Shown in pieces: positions 7,856 through 16,435 of a stretch of DNA of 64,000 nucleotides. Position 1 is the stretch's first letter; each line of letters opens with the position of its first letter. Both the position numbers and the translations under genes were made by a program. Origin of the DNA: JANQIO01 sp038746745 (GTDB taxonomy: Bacteria > Pseudomonadota > Gammaproteobacteria > Pseudomonadales > Halieaceae); NCBI GenBank assembly GCA_038746745.1, contig JBCDKJ010000004.1, positions 37,882 to 101,881 on the forward strand, given 5' to 3'. The notes beneath the pieces were generated by a model. It was not told the origin of the DNA and did not search any database. It saw only the letters and a list, made by a program, of their open reading frames with translations.

Positions 7856-9621
7856 CAGGCCGCCTCGGCTTCAGTGCCGGTTACGCGATACACCTCTTCC
7901 ATGGTGGTAACGCCCTGCGCCACTTTGAGCAGTCCATCCTGCCGCAGAGTCCGATTGCCCTGCGCAGCTGCTAGCGCACGCAACTCTTGAACTGGCCTGC
8001 CCTGCACCACAAGATCGTGCAGCTCAGGGGTCATCTGAACAAACTCGTAGATACCCGAGCGTCCCTTGTATCCCGTTCCCTGACAGCGGGCGCAACCCAC
8101 CGCCCGTCGCGGCGTCAGTTCGATGTCGCCTGAGCCTGGAATACTCTGCAGCTCGTGGCGCAGGGCCTCGCTTGGCGCCTCGGGCTCTGCGCAGTGCTCG
8201 CAGAGTGTGCGCACCAGGCGCTGCGCCTGTACGCCCAGCATGGGCGCCGCCACCAGAAAGGGCTCAACGCCCATATCGATCAGGCGTGAAAACGCAGAAA
8301 TAGCATCATTGGTATGCAGTGTAGACAACACCAGGTGGCCCGTCAGCGCCGATTGAATGGCAATTTCCGCTGTCTCCAGATCACGTATCTCACCGATCAT
8401 GATGACGTCCGGGTCCTGACGCAGAATAGCTTTCAGGGCTCTGGCGAAGCTATAGCCGATTTCCGCATGGGCCTGGATCTGGGTGATGCCCTGTAGCTTG
8501 TATTCCACTGGGTCTTCGACGGTGATTATCTTTTTCTGGCCGTCATTGCTGGCGTCCAGCGCCGAATAGAGGGTGGTGGATTTGCCGGAGCCCGTCGGGC
8601 CGGTGACCAGTACAATCCCGTGCGCCTCCCTGACCCAGCGGTTGGTGAGCGCGAGATGGTCCTGTTCCATCCCCAGCTGTGTCAGTGACACCTCATCACG
8701 TTGCTTCGGCAGCAAGCGCATCACGATCGATTCACCCTGTACGTCAGGCGCGGTACTGACACGGATATCCATTTCTCGACCGCTGACTCTGGTGGTGAGA
8801 GAGCCATCCTGCGGCAGGCGCCGCTCGGCAATATCCAGGCCGGCAATCAATTTGATGCGTGACGCGATGGCGGGGAAGCGATCCTGCGGTTGTTGCAGTC
8901 GAGTATGCAATACGCCGTCGACCCGGAATCGCACGGTGAAATTCTGATCACCCGGCTCGACATGAATGTCCGATGCCCCGGCATCCAACGCCTGAGACAT
9001 CATGTTATTCACAAACTCAATGATGGGGGCTTCTTCCGCCAGCTCCGCCAGGGCGCGAGCACTGTCACCGCCCTGAAACAAATCTTCTACCGCATGCTCG
9101 CGGCGGATGTAATCGGCGTAGCTTTCTACCTGCTGCTGGTTAGCCAGGAAGTAGGTGATATTGCCAGCGCCATAGAAGCGCTCCAGGGTCTCGCGAATAA
9201 AGCTGTCCAGAGGGTCCGGCGTCAGGCAACCCACAGCTACCGGGCTTGCATCGCTCTCTTCATCGCTCTTTGCATCGTTGAGCTCTTCGCCGCTCTCCTG
9301 CGCTTGCTCGCTGGCCTGCGCCAATGGCCACACCGCCACTTTATGGTCGATAAACCAGTCGAGTTGAATAGCGGCGTTCTGCACAAAGTCGAAGACCGCG
9401 CCATGCTCCGGCAGGTCATTCCCCTGCAATCGCGCCATACCAAGCTGCTCCGACAGTACCGGCAACAGCGCGTCTTCGGATATTGCCCCGGAGCGCACTA
9501 ACAACACCCCCAGGCGATCCTTGGAGCTGGTCTGAAGTTGCAGCGCCTTGCGCAGGTCAGTCTCTTGAATAAGACCCTGTTCCAGCAGCAATTCACCAAT
9601 TTTCTTAGTGGCATCAAGCAT
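7855..9621 (-). CDS. gspE: Type II secretion ATPase GspE
   Basis: 588 aa cytoplasmic secretion ATPase. An N-terminal MshEN/GspE-N domain (1-170) is interrupted by an acidic insert (about 105-128, rich in Glu/Asp/Ser). The core carries Walker A GPTGSGKS (341-348), the Asp box VEDPVEY, Walker B around 402-411 (QDPDVIMIGE) and the His box STLHTND. The C-terminal zinc module is intact (Cys474/477 and Cys510/513). It is the first gene of the secretion operon. The 65-base gap to the steroid SDR upstream shows no hairpin terminator, so read-through from the steroid operon cannot be excluded. Confidence 0.94.
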   Translation of the reverse strand: MLDATKKIGELLLEQGLIQETDLRKALQLQTSSKDRLGVLLVRSGAISEDALLPVLSEQLGMARLQGNDLPEHGAVFDFVQNAAIQLDWFIDHKVAVWPLAQASEQAQESGEELNDAKSDEESDASPVAVGCLTPDPLDSFIRETLERFYGAGNITYFLANQQQVESYADYIRREHAVEDLFQGGDSARALAELAEEAPIIEFVNNMMSQALDAGASDIHVEPGDQNFTVRFRVDGVLHTRLQQPQDRFPAIASRIKLIAGLDIAERRLPQDGSLTTRVSGREMDIRVSTAPDVQGESIVMRLLPKQRDEVSLTQLGMEQDHLALTNRWVREAHGIVLVTGPTGSGKSTTLYSALDASNDGQKKIITVEDPVEYKLQGITQIQAHAEIGYSFARALKAILRQDPDVIMIGEIRDLETAEIAIQSALTGHLVLSTLHTNDAISAFSRLIDMGVEPFLVAAPMLGVQAQRLVRTLCEHCAEPEAPSEALRHELQSIPGSGDIELTPRRAVGCARCQGTGYKGRSGIYEFVQMTPELHDLVVQGRPVQELRALAAAQGNRTLRQDGLLKVAQGVTTMEEVYRVTGTEAEAA

Positions 9622-9686
9622 TTGCGGAGTATAAAGCGAACATCAGTCAGCTCCAACAGCCGCACTCGCTGCGATGCAGGGGTGTA

Positions 9687-10478
9687 TTAGGCCCGCTGTG
9701 AGGAGCAGCTCACGATTTCGCCCGTCATATAGCCCGAGTATTCGGAGGCCAGGAACATCATCACGTTGGCGACTTCCCAGACTTCCGCAGCGCGACCGAA
9801 CGCCTCACGACTGGCCAGTTCCTCCAGCAGCTCTTCGGGCGTGGTCTTCTTGAGAAATTCGTGGAATGCGATGGAGGGAGATACTGCATTGATTCGAACG
9901 CCGTAATCGGCGGCTTCCAGCGCGCTGCAACGTGTGAGCGCCATGACGCCTGCTTTGGCCGCAGCGTAATGACTTTGCTCTTTTTGTGCTCGCCAACCCA
10001 GTACCGAGGCGTTGTTCACTATGACGCCCGCGCCGCGCGGCTGCATGCGCTGCAACATCGCTCGCGTCATCCGCATGGTTCCGGTCAGGGTGACATCCAG
10101 TACGCGGTGCCATTCGTCATCCTCCATATCGACCAATAGCCGTGTACCGCCCAGTCCCGCGTTGTTGATCAAGATATCCACTCCGCCCAGCGCACTTTCG
10201 GCGTCGTCTACCAGCGCCTGTACGTCGGCCTCGTCGGTGACGTTGGCGAGACGCCCATGCACGTTGTCGAGCCCGCTGCTCTCCTTGAGCGCCGCCACCG
10301 CCTTTGCCAGGCGCCCCTCGTGAATATCACTGATAAATACGCCCCGCGCGCCCTCTTCCACTGCGCGGGTGGCTGACGCAAATCCGATACCTGCGCCAGC
10401 CGCCGCAGTGACCAGAACACTTTTCCCGGCCAGCAGATTGTGGCCCGCAACATAGGGTGGAGGTTCTTTCAGCGCCAT
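9687..10478 (-). CDS. ipdF: IpdF-like SDR, oxidoreductase of HIP (steroid C/D ring) degradation
   Basis: 263 aa short-chain dehydrogenase. It has an NAD(P) motif with an unusual Ala-rich glycine loop (VTAAAGAGIG), NNAG, a catalytic YAAAK and the segment VNNASVLGWRAQ. The loop, that segment and the family ending (GEIVSCSSQ) match IpdF (Rv3559c) of M. tuberculosis, which acts on the 5-oxo/hydroxy group of HIP-CoA intermediates. It is the last gene of the steroid block, next to the fadE30-like gene, the same pairing as in mycobacteria. The assignment is by recalled similarity plus context, not a computed alignment. Confidence 0.82.
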   Translation of the reverse strand: MALKEPPPYVAGHNLLAGKSVLVTAAAGAGIGFASATRAVEEGARGVFISDIHEGRLAKAVAALKESSGLDNVHGRLANVTDEADVQALVDDAESALGGVDILINNAGLGGTRLLVDMEDDEWHRVLDVTLTGTMRMTRAMLQRMQPRGAGVIVNNASVLGWRAQKEQSHYAAAKAGVMALTRCSALEAADYGVRINAVSPSIAFHEFLKKTTPEELLEELASREAFGRAAEVWEVANVMMFLASEYSGYMTGEIVSCSSQRA

Positions 10479-10504
10479 GGCTTTATTCCTCGGTGGTGTG
10501 GGTG

Positions 10505-11695
10505 CTAGCCGCGAGGCTCGCGCGGCATACCCAGCGCGCGCTCGGCAATGATATTGCGCTGTATCTGATTGGTACCGCCATAGATAGTGTCGGCTCTTGT
10601 AAACAGAAACATGCTCTGCAAGCGGCTCAGCTCATAGGGCTCTGCCTCACAGATTTCAGCGGCCGGGCCCAGCACGTCCATCGCCAGCTTGCCCAGATTC
10701 CGATGCCAGGTGGACCAGTACAGCTTGTAAATCATGGCCTCGGGCTGTAATGCGCCGTCATCGCCACCACCGGAGAGCGTGCGCATGCTGTTATAACGCA
10801 TGATCTTGAGTCCCACGTGAGCATCGGCGATGCGCTGACGAATACTCGGGTCACTGGCCGCGCCGTTGGCCTTGGCGACCCGGACAATTTCATCCAGCTC
10901 ATTCTGAAACAACATCTGCTGGCCCAGCGTTGAAACGCCTCGCTCAAAACCCAGCAGACCCATGGCAACCTTCCAGCCGTCGCCCGGCGCACCAACGATA
11001 TCCCTGGCACTGCAGCGCGCCTCGTCGAAGAACACCTCATTAAATTCGCTGGTGCCGGTCATCTGCTCAATCGGCCGCACCTCAATGCCTGGCTGATCCA
11101 TGGTTACCAGGAAAAAGCCCAAACCCTTATGGCCTTTGCTATTGGCGTCGGTGCGCGCCAGCACAAAGCAGTACTCCGATTCGTGTGCCAGGGATGTCCA
11201 CACCTTTTGTCCGCTGATCAGCCAGTCGCCCGATGCCTCATCCTGCCAGGCCTTGGTTTTCACATTGGCAAGGTCTGAGCCCGCCGAGGGCTCAGAATAG
11301 CCCTGACACCAGAACTCGGTGCCTGCAAGAATGCCCGGCAGGTAGCGCTGACGCTGCTCTTCAGAACCAAACGCTATCAGAGTGGGGCCGGTCAGACCCT
11401 CGCCGATATGCCCCATACGCCCAGGGCCGCCGGCGCGGGCATACTCTTCATGGAACACCACCTGCTGTTCGATAGACGCACCGCGGCCACCATGTTCTTC
11501 CGGCCAGCCAATACAGGTCCAGCCGCCCGCGGCCATCTCGCGCTCCCAGGCTTTACGCTCTTCCGCGTACATATGCTCGTCACCCGGACCGCCGCGGAAG
11601 CGGATGGCCTCGTACTCGCCACGCAGATGTTCCGCCAGCCAATCAGCGATTTCCTGCCGAAACAGCTCGTCTTCACGACTGAACGCCAGCTTCAT
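10505..11695 (-). CDS. fadE30: FadE30-like acyl-CoA dehydrogenase (HIP-CoA dehydrogenation)
   Basis: 396 aa FAD-dependent acyl-CoA dehydrogenase. Family motifs are present: GWPEEHGGRG near residue 65, CQGYSEPSAGSDLA, GQKVWTSLAH, FERGVSTLGQQ, and the C-terminal YGGTNQIQRNIIAER. The N-terminal RGGPGDEH and C-terminal LFTRADTIYGG segments are typical of FadE30 (Rv3560c), which introduces the first double bond in the propionate side chain of HIP-CoA. The ATG overlaps the neighbouring dehydrogenase gene by 4 bases, so the pair is translationally coupled. It is the catalytic-type (longer-motif) partner of the two. Confidence 0.8.
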   Translation of the reverse strand: MKLAFSREDELFRQEIADWLAEHLRGEYEAIRFRGGPGDEHMYAEERKAWEREMAAGGWTCIGWPEEHGGRGASIEQQVVFHEEYARAGGPGRMGHIGEGLTGPTLIAFGSEEQRQRYLPGILAGTEFWCQGYSEPSAGSDLANVKTKAWQDEASGDWLISGQKVWTSLAHESEYCFVLARTDANSKGHKGLGFFLVTMDQPGIEVRPIEQMTGTSEFNEVFFDEARCSARDIVGAPGDGWKVAMGLLGFERGVSTLGQQMLFQNELDEIVRVAKANGAASDPSIRQRIADAHVGLKIMRYNSMRTLSGGGDDGALQPEAMIYKLYWSTWHRNLGKLAMDVLGPAAEICEAEPYELSRLQSMFLFTRADTIYGGTNQIQRNIIAERALGMPREPRG

Positions 11696-12921
11696 GCCGC
11701 TTCCTCGTTACGTCCCAATGAGCTTTCATTCAACATGCCATCCAGCAAAAGCCCGGCGATGCGCTCTCGGTGCCAGGCACCATTGCCAAGGTAGGCCTCC
11801 GCTGCGCGAGCCCGCTTGAACAAAAGCTGGATGTCATACTCCCAAGTAAAGCCTACGCCGCCGTGCAGCTGTATGCCGCAACCTGCGTTGAAGAAACTGG
11901 CGTCAGAGCACCATGCCTTCGCCACGCTGGCGGCCTCAGCCAATTCCGACGCCATAGGGCCGCCGCTGAGGTATTCCTGTGCCACACAGGCGGCGTAATA
12001 CACCGCAGAGCGCGCCGCTTCCGATTTCACCATCATGTCGGCCGCCTTGTGTTTGATCGCCTGATAACTTGCAATTCGACGACCGAATTGCTCCCGGTCT
12101 GCCATGTAGGCAAGAGTGGCATCCAGCGATTGCTGTGCCACACCTACCTGCTCGGCTGCCAGCGCAATCGTCGCCAAATCCAGAATATCGACCAGCTTCT
12201 GGGCGGCATCTTTATCTCCGCTCAGACGCCGCTCGGCGCTTACCGCAACCTGCTCAAAGTGCAAGGCGGCCTGTTTGCGGGTCTGATCAATCGTAGGCAG
12301 CCAGCGGCGGGACAATCCGGGGGCATCTGCTGTCAGCACAAACAGGCCGATGTCTGAAGCAGACTCACTGTTGCGCGCGGCCACAACAATCCAGTGCGCG
12401 GTGTGGCCATCTACCACATACTGAGCATCGCCGCTCAACACGTAGTCAGCGCCGTCACGACGGTAAGTCACATCAATCGCATCGGCGGTGCGCCCACCGG
12501 ATGCGCCACAAAAAGCCAAGGTCGCTGTCTCGCCTTGAATCAACTTCGGCAGCCACTTAGCCTGCTGGGTTTCGGTGCCGGCCACGAGCAGCGCATTGCC
12601 GGCGAGGCCGACACTTGAGAAAAACGGTGCACAGAACAGGTGCCGACCCATCTGCTCCAGCGTTGCCGTCAGCTCGACATAACCCAGACCCATGCCGCCG
12701 TGATCCTCAGGGATCGTTATCGCAGGCCAGTACATTTCGCCGCATACACGCTGCCAAAGCTCCTGGTTAAATCCCGCTTCGGTGGCCATGGCCTCGCGCA
12801 CCGCCGCGCTGGTAGACTCAGCGGCAAGAAACGCCTCCGCGGTGTCGCGGATCATCTGCTGCTCTTCTGTAAATCGAAATTCCATAGTGTGTTTGCTGCC
12901 TGCCGTATTCGCCGGGCTCAA
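11692..12921 (-). CDS. Acyl-CoA dehydrogenase subunit, partner of the FadE30-like enzyme
   Basis: 409 aa acyl-CoA dehydrogenase. Motifs: EDHGGMGLGYVEL, DREQFGRRIASYQAIKHK and IQLHGGVGFTWEYDI. The C-terminal HGGxGxTWE type differs from its neighbour's YGGTNxIQRN type, which is the usual pattern of two-subunit (alpha2beta2) steroid acyl-CoA dehydrogenases such as FadE28-FadE29. It overlaps the SDR upstream by 4 bases and the fadE30-like gene downstream by 4. It may form a heteromer with its neighbour or act alone (FadE33-like). In M. tuberculosis FadE30 has no such partner, so this gene is an addition relative to the reference pathway. Confidence 0.7.
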   Translation of the reverse strand: MSPANTAGSKHTMEFRFTEEQQMIRDTAEAFLAAESTSAAVREAMATEAGFNQELWQRVCGEMYWPAITIPEDHGGMGLGYVELTATLEQMGRHLFCAPFFSSVGLAGNALLVAGTETQQAKWLPKLIQGETATLAFCGASGGRTADAIDVTYRRDGADYVLSGDAQYVVDGHTAHWIVVAARNSESASDIGLFVLTADAPGLSRRWLPTIDQTRKQAALHFEQVAVSAERRLSGDKDAAQKLVDILDLATIALAAEQVGVAQQSLDATLAYMADREQFGRRIASYQAIKHKAADMMVKSEAARSAVYYAACVAQEYLSGGPMASELAEAASVAKAWCSDASFFNAGCGIQLHGGVGFTWEYDIQLLFKRARAAEAYLGNGAWHRERIAGLLLDGMLNESSLGRNEEAA

Positions 12922-13805
12922 GTGCCCCAGACTTTCTGTGCAGGCACTTCCTTCGCAAGAAGCTCATTCATAGCCTGCCCGATTTCCGCTGGCGCCCAAT
13001 GATCACCGCGGTCCACGCCGTCGGTAGTGCGCCAGCCATCGCATATGCAGATGCGCCCGCCCTCTGCCTCAATGATGCGCCCGGTCACCTTGCCGCCTTC
13101 GGGTGACGCCAGCCAGGCGATCACTGAGGACACGTTCTCGGGCGCAAAATGATCAAAACTTCCGTCCTCAGGCCGCTTCATACGCTCTGCCATCTCAGGC
13201 ACCGCAGTGGTCATACCGGTGCGTGCGACCGGACAAATGGAGTTAGCGGTAATGCCGTAGCGGGCCAACTCCGCCGCCTGATTCAGCGTCAGGACGGCAA
13301 TACCCGCCTTTGCCGCCGCGTAGTTCGACTGTCCAATGGAACCCTGCAGCCCTGCATTGGAGGTCGTATTAATAATGCGAGCATCCACGGTTTTGCCTTC
13401 TTTCGACTGTCCGCGCCAGTAGTGCACGGCATGAGACGAGATACAGAAGTGCCCTTTGAGGTGCACGGCCATCACTGCATCCCAATCATCCTCTGTCATG
13501 GATGCAAACATGCGATCGCGATTGTTGCCGGCGTTGTTCACGACGATGTGTAAATCGCCAAATGCATCGATAGCCTGCTTCACCGCACTGAGGCTGTCGT
13601 CGTAGCTGGTAATGTCAGACTGATTGACTTCAGCACGACCACCGTTGTCGACAATCTCGTCTACCACCGACTGCGCCGCCTCGGCATTGATGTCATTCAC
13701 AATCACTGCGCAACCTTCCGACGCCATCACCCGCGCGTGCGCAGCCCCAAGACCACCCCCGGCCCCGGTAACAATCGCCACACGCCCTTCCAGTATTCCT
13801 GTCAT
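12918..13805 (-). CDS. SDR of the Rv3548c type in the steroid C/D ring cluster
   Basis: 295 aa short-chain dehydrogenase with TGAGGGLGAAHA, NNAGNNRDRM and YAAAK. The long C-terminal extension after the Rossmann core (ICDGWRTTDGVDRGDHW) and the VDARIINTTSNAGLQGS segment resemble Rv3548c and the SDR part of peroxisomal multifunctional enzyme 2. A 3-hydroxyacyl-CoA dehydrogenase role in beta-oxidation of the ring-opened acid is likely. Its ATG lies just right of a 418-base gap full of palindromes, so transcription of this four-gene end of the block may start or be modulated there. Confidence 0.75.
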   Translation of the reverse strand: MTGILEGRVAIVTGAGGGLGAAHARVMASEGCAVIVNDINAEAAQSVVDEIVDNGGRAEVNQSDITSYDDSLSAVKQAIDAFGDLHIVVNNAGNNRDRMFASMTEDDWDAVMAVHLKGHFCISSHAVHYWRGQSKEGKTVDARIINTTSNAGLQGSIGQSNYAAAKAGIAVLTLNQAAELARYGITANSICPVARTGMTTAVPEMAERMKRPEDGSFDHFAPENVSSVIAWLASPEGGKVTGRIIEAEGGRICICDGWRTTDGVDRGDHWAPAEIGQAMNELLAKEVPAQKVWGT

Positions 13806-13895
13806 TTCCCTAGGTTTCCTTAGTCTCTACTCCACACGCTATACGCCATGACGACGGCCGCCTTGCATTGTCGTGCCACTAGTGCCGTCGCCGCA

Positions 13896-13993
13896 TCGAG
13901 GTGGGCTTTTGGGGGACACGCCATAAACCCATCCATGGGGGCTCGACTGCGGCCGTCCATGGCCGCAGACGGTCCCCAAAAAGCCCACCTCGA
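13896..13993. repeat. Palindromic repeat element 1
   Basis: Outer arms 13896-13917 and 13972-13993 are inverted copies, 22 bases with one mismatch. Inside lie a 28-base strip (13918-13945) and a perfect 8-bp inner stem (CTGCGGCC 13947-13954, GGCCGCAG 13961-13968) with a 6-base loop. The strip recurs as an exact reverse complement in element 2, but the outer arms do not, so only the inside is shared. Confidence 0.9.
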
Positions 13994-14066
13994 CACGTCG
14001 ACTAGATCACCAGGTTTCAGCTTGCTTCCAACGAAGTGACGCTGTTGAGGGGCCTGCTGAGTCACG

Positions 14067-14192
14067 GCATAGCCTTTGCTAATCCGGGACCGTCGCCGGC
14101 CATGGAGAGCCTGCCCCGCTTTATCGGGTACGGCCGGCGCCGAGCCCCCATGGATGGGTTTATGGCGTGTCCCGGATTAGCAAAGGCTATGC
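14067..14192. repeat. Palindromic repeat element 2
   Basis: Outer arms 14067-14090 and 14169-14192 are perfect 24-base inverted copies. Inside are an 8-bp stem (CGCCGGCC 14094-14101, GGCCGGCG 14132-14139), a 30-base core (14102-14131, beginning ATGGAGAGCCTGCCCCG) and the 28-base strip (14141-14168), exactly inverted relative to element 1. Element 2 therefore has element 1's plan in the opposite orientation with unrelated arms. Confidence 0.92.
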
Positions 14193-14223
14193 CGGGACGG
14201 TATTTAACGAAGACTATTTGCAT

Positions 14224-15372
14224 CTATAGCCTCTCAATAATAGTTACGTTGGCCTGGCCGCCGCCCTCACACATGGTCTGGAGGCCGTAGCGTCCGCCGG
14301 TGCGCTCCAACTCGTGCAGCAAAGTCGTCATCAACTTCGTGCCAGTGGCGCCCAGGGGATGTCCCAGCGCGATAGCGCCGCCATTCACGTTGGTTTTTTC
14401 GTGGGGGTAACCCGTTTCTTTCAGCCAGGCCATAGGCACAGAGGCAAAAGCCTCATTAATTTCCACCAGATCGATATCCGCCAGCGACATGCCTGTTTTC
14501 TTCATGGCGTGCTCGGTCGCGGGAATAGGCGCCGTAAGCATCCAGATCGGATCGTCGGCGCGCACGCTGATGTGATGGATGCGCGCACGGGGCGTAAGGT
14601 CATAGCGTTTGAGTGCCGCTTCCGACACCACCAGTATTGCTGAAGCGCCGTCGCAGGTCTGACTGGAGACTGCGGCGGTGATTGTGCCGCCCTCTGCGAG
14701 AGGCTCCAGATCAGCCATTTTTTCCATGGTGGTCTGGCGGGGCGTTTCGTCCATAGCGACTTCTTCCAGCGGCACTACTTCCCTATCGAAACGGCCTTCC
14801 TCTATTGCAGTGAGGGCACGCTGATGAGACGCGAGGGCAAAAGCCTCCATGGCTTCGCGACTGATATCCCATTTGTCGGCGATCATCTGAGCCGAGTTGA
14901 ATTGAGACACCGGCACATCCCCATAGCGAGCTACCCAGCCCTGGGAGCCAGAGAAAGGGTCTTTGAAACCCAGCGGCTCCGCCGCCAGCATAGCTGAGGA
15001 TATCGGGATGGAACTCATGGTCTGCACGCCACCGGCCAGCACCACATCGTTGGTGCCAGACATCACTGCCTGCGCTGCAAAATGCACCGCCTGTTGCGAC
15101 GAGCCACACTGCCGATCGATGGTGGTACCGGGGACTTCCTGAGCGAGACCTGCGGCGAGCCAGCAGGTGCGGGCAATATCGCCAGCAAGGGGCCCTATCG
15201 TGTCCACGCAGCCAAACATGACGTCGTCGTAATCGATGCCGGGAATGCCATTGCGCTCGACAATCGCCTTGATGACATGGGCGCCCAGGTCCGCGGCATG
15301 CACGTGCGCGAGCCCACCGCGACGACGCCCGGTGGGTGTGCGTGCTGCATCTACAATATAAGCGTCTGTCAT
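14224..15372 (-). CDS. fadA6: FadA6-like thiolase of steroid C/D ring degradation
   Basis: 382 aa thiolase. The active-site cysteine lies in DRQCGSSQQA, the second catalytic site in NGGAIALGHPLGATG, and the C-terminal cysteine in LQTMCEGGGQANVTIIERL. These segments, VDTIGPLAGDIAR and the PIPATEHAMKKTG region match FadA6 (Rv3556c), which releases acetyl-CoA from the chain produced after IpdAB opens the last ring. It follows the fadE31/fadE32-like pair by 40 bases and precedes the palindrome-filled gap. Confidence 0.87.
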   Translation of the reverse strand: MTDAYIVDAARTPTGRRRGGLAHVHAADLGAHVIKAIVERNGIPGIDYDDVMFGCVDTIGPLAGDIARTCWLAAGLAQEVPGTTIDRQCGSSQQAVHFAAQAVMSGTNDVVLAGGVQTMSSIPISSAMLAAEPLGFKDPFSGSQGWVARYGDVPVSQFNSAQMIADKWDISREAMEAFALASHQRALTAIEEGRFDREVVPLEEVAMDETPRQTTMEKMADLEPLAEGGTITAAVSSQTCDGASAILVVSEAALKRYDLTPRARIHHISVRADDPIWMLTAPIPATEHAMKKTGMSLADIDLVEINEAFASVPMAWLKETGYPHEKTNVNGGAIALGHPLGATGTKLMTTLLHELERTGGRYGLQTMCEGGGQANVTIIERL

Positions 15373-15412
15373 GTTTGCTCTCTCAAAAATTAACTAAGGA
15401 TTGACCCGGTGG

Positions 15413-16435
15413 CTAAAAGGTCGCGCCGGCACCCAGCGCCATGTTTTGTTCGAACAGGGCCTCGCTAACGCGCTGCTTGTGCAGGCCGGTATCACCCCAT
15501 GCGCCCGCCAGAGCCCAGGCACGCTTCATATAGATGTGCAGGTCAACCTCCCAGGTGTAGCCCATAGCACCATGACTTTGGATGCAGTGCCTGGCCGCCA
15601 GTGACGCCGCCTCGCAGGCAGCCAGTTTGGCGTGGCTGACAAATACATCGACGTTGTCGCTACCGGTCTGAAGCATCCAGGCCGCGCGGTACACCGGACC
15701 ACGGGCATACTCCAGCTTCACTGCCACATCCGCCATGTGATGTTTTACCGCTTGAAAAGAACCCACCGGCTTGCCAAACTGCTGCCGGTCTGCGGTGTAT
15801 GCCACGGTCATATCCACCATACGCTGCGCGAGCCCCAGGCTTTCTGCCGCGCATACCAGGGCACCCAGGTTCAGTGCCCGGGAAATCGATGCAGTTATGG
15901 GCACGCCATCGTTCGCCTCTACCTGAAACAACTGACGAGACGGATCGACCGAGTCACTCTTCTGTGCCGTGATCTCATCGCCGCGAGCGACAATAAGCTC
16001 CTCGGCTTGCTGCAAAATCAGCAAGTCAGCGCGATCGGCGTCTTCGACCAGCGCACCTTCCAACCCTACTGTCGCTATGGTCTGTCCCGCTGCGATACTC
16101 GATAGCCAATCCGCTACGGTTTCACTCTCCGTACCACGCTGCGCCTCAACCAGCAGCGGTACTGCCACCATGGCTGTCCGCGTTAGCGGTTCTGGCAGGG
16201 CGACATACCCGCACTCCTCAGCCAACAGTACGTAGTCGGTCAGGTTCATGCCGAGGCCACCGCAGGACTCGGGCACGGTAACCCCTGTCAGCCCCAGCTC
16301 AGCGAGCTGCGGCCACAGCGATGTTGCCTCGCCTTCCCAGCGCTGGCGGATGTAGTCGGGTGTCACTTCATTTCGCAGAAACTCGCGCACGGAATCGCGA
16401 AACAGCAACTGATCGTCGGAGAAATTAAAGTTCAT
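15413..16435 (-). CDS. FadE32-like acyl-CoA dehydrogenase subunit
   Basis: 340 aa, shorter than the neighbouring dehydrogenases, as FadE32 and FadE33 are. Motifs: CGGLGMNLTDYVLLAEE, DRQQFGKPVGSFQAVKHH, SHGAMGYTWEVDLHIYMKR. The ATG overlaps the FadE31-like stop by 4 bases. In M. tuberculosis FadE31 and FadE32 form a heteromeric dehydrogenase acting late in C/D ring breakdown; the same pairing is inferred here. Whether it is closer to FadE32 or FadE33 cannot be settled by eye. Confidence 0.75.
   Translation of the reverse strand: MNFNFSDDQLLFRDSVREFLRNEVTPDYIRQRWEGEATSLWPQLAELGLTGVTVPESCGGLGMNLTDYVLLAEECGYVALPEPLTRTAMVAVPLLVEAQRGTESETVADWLSSIAAGQTIATVGLEGALVEDADRADLLILQQAEELIVARGDEITAQKSDSVDPSRQLFQVEANDGVPITASISRALNLGALVCAAESLGLAQRMVDMTVAYTADRQQFGKPVGSFQAVKHHMADVAVKLEYARGPVYRAAWMLQTGSDNVDVFVSHAKLAACEAASLAARHCIQSHGAMGYTWEVDLHIYMKRAWALAGAWGDTGLHKQRVSEALFEQNMALGAGATF

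Larger units (their letters stand above)
13806..14223. other. 418-base gap made largely of two palindromic repeat elements
   Basis: Between the fadA6-like gene and the Rv3548c-like SDR. No convincing gene is seen. Open frames in both directions (for example 14036-14290 and 13820-14065) are translations of the palindromes. The two elements at 13896-13993 and 14067-14192 fill more than half the gap. The remaining sequence (13806-13895, 13994-14066, 14193-14223) shows no clear promoter or terminator. Confidence 0.7.

Noticed and set aside
8890..9501. 203-codon open frame on the plus strand inside gspE
   Set aside because: It is antisense to a fully supported gene with all GspE motifs and has no recognisable domain.
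14036..14290. Small protein gene in the palindrome gap
   Set aside because: The frame is a translation of palindromic element 2 and has no ribosome binding site of its own.
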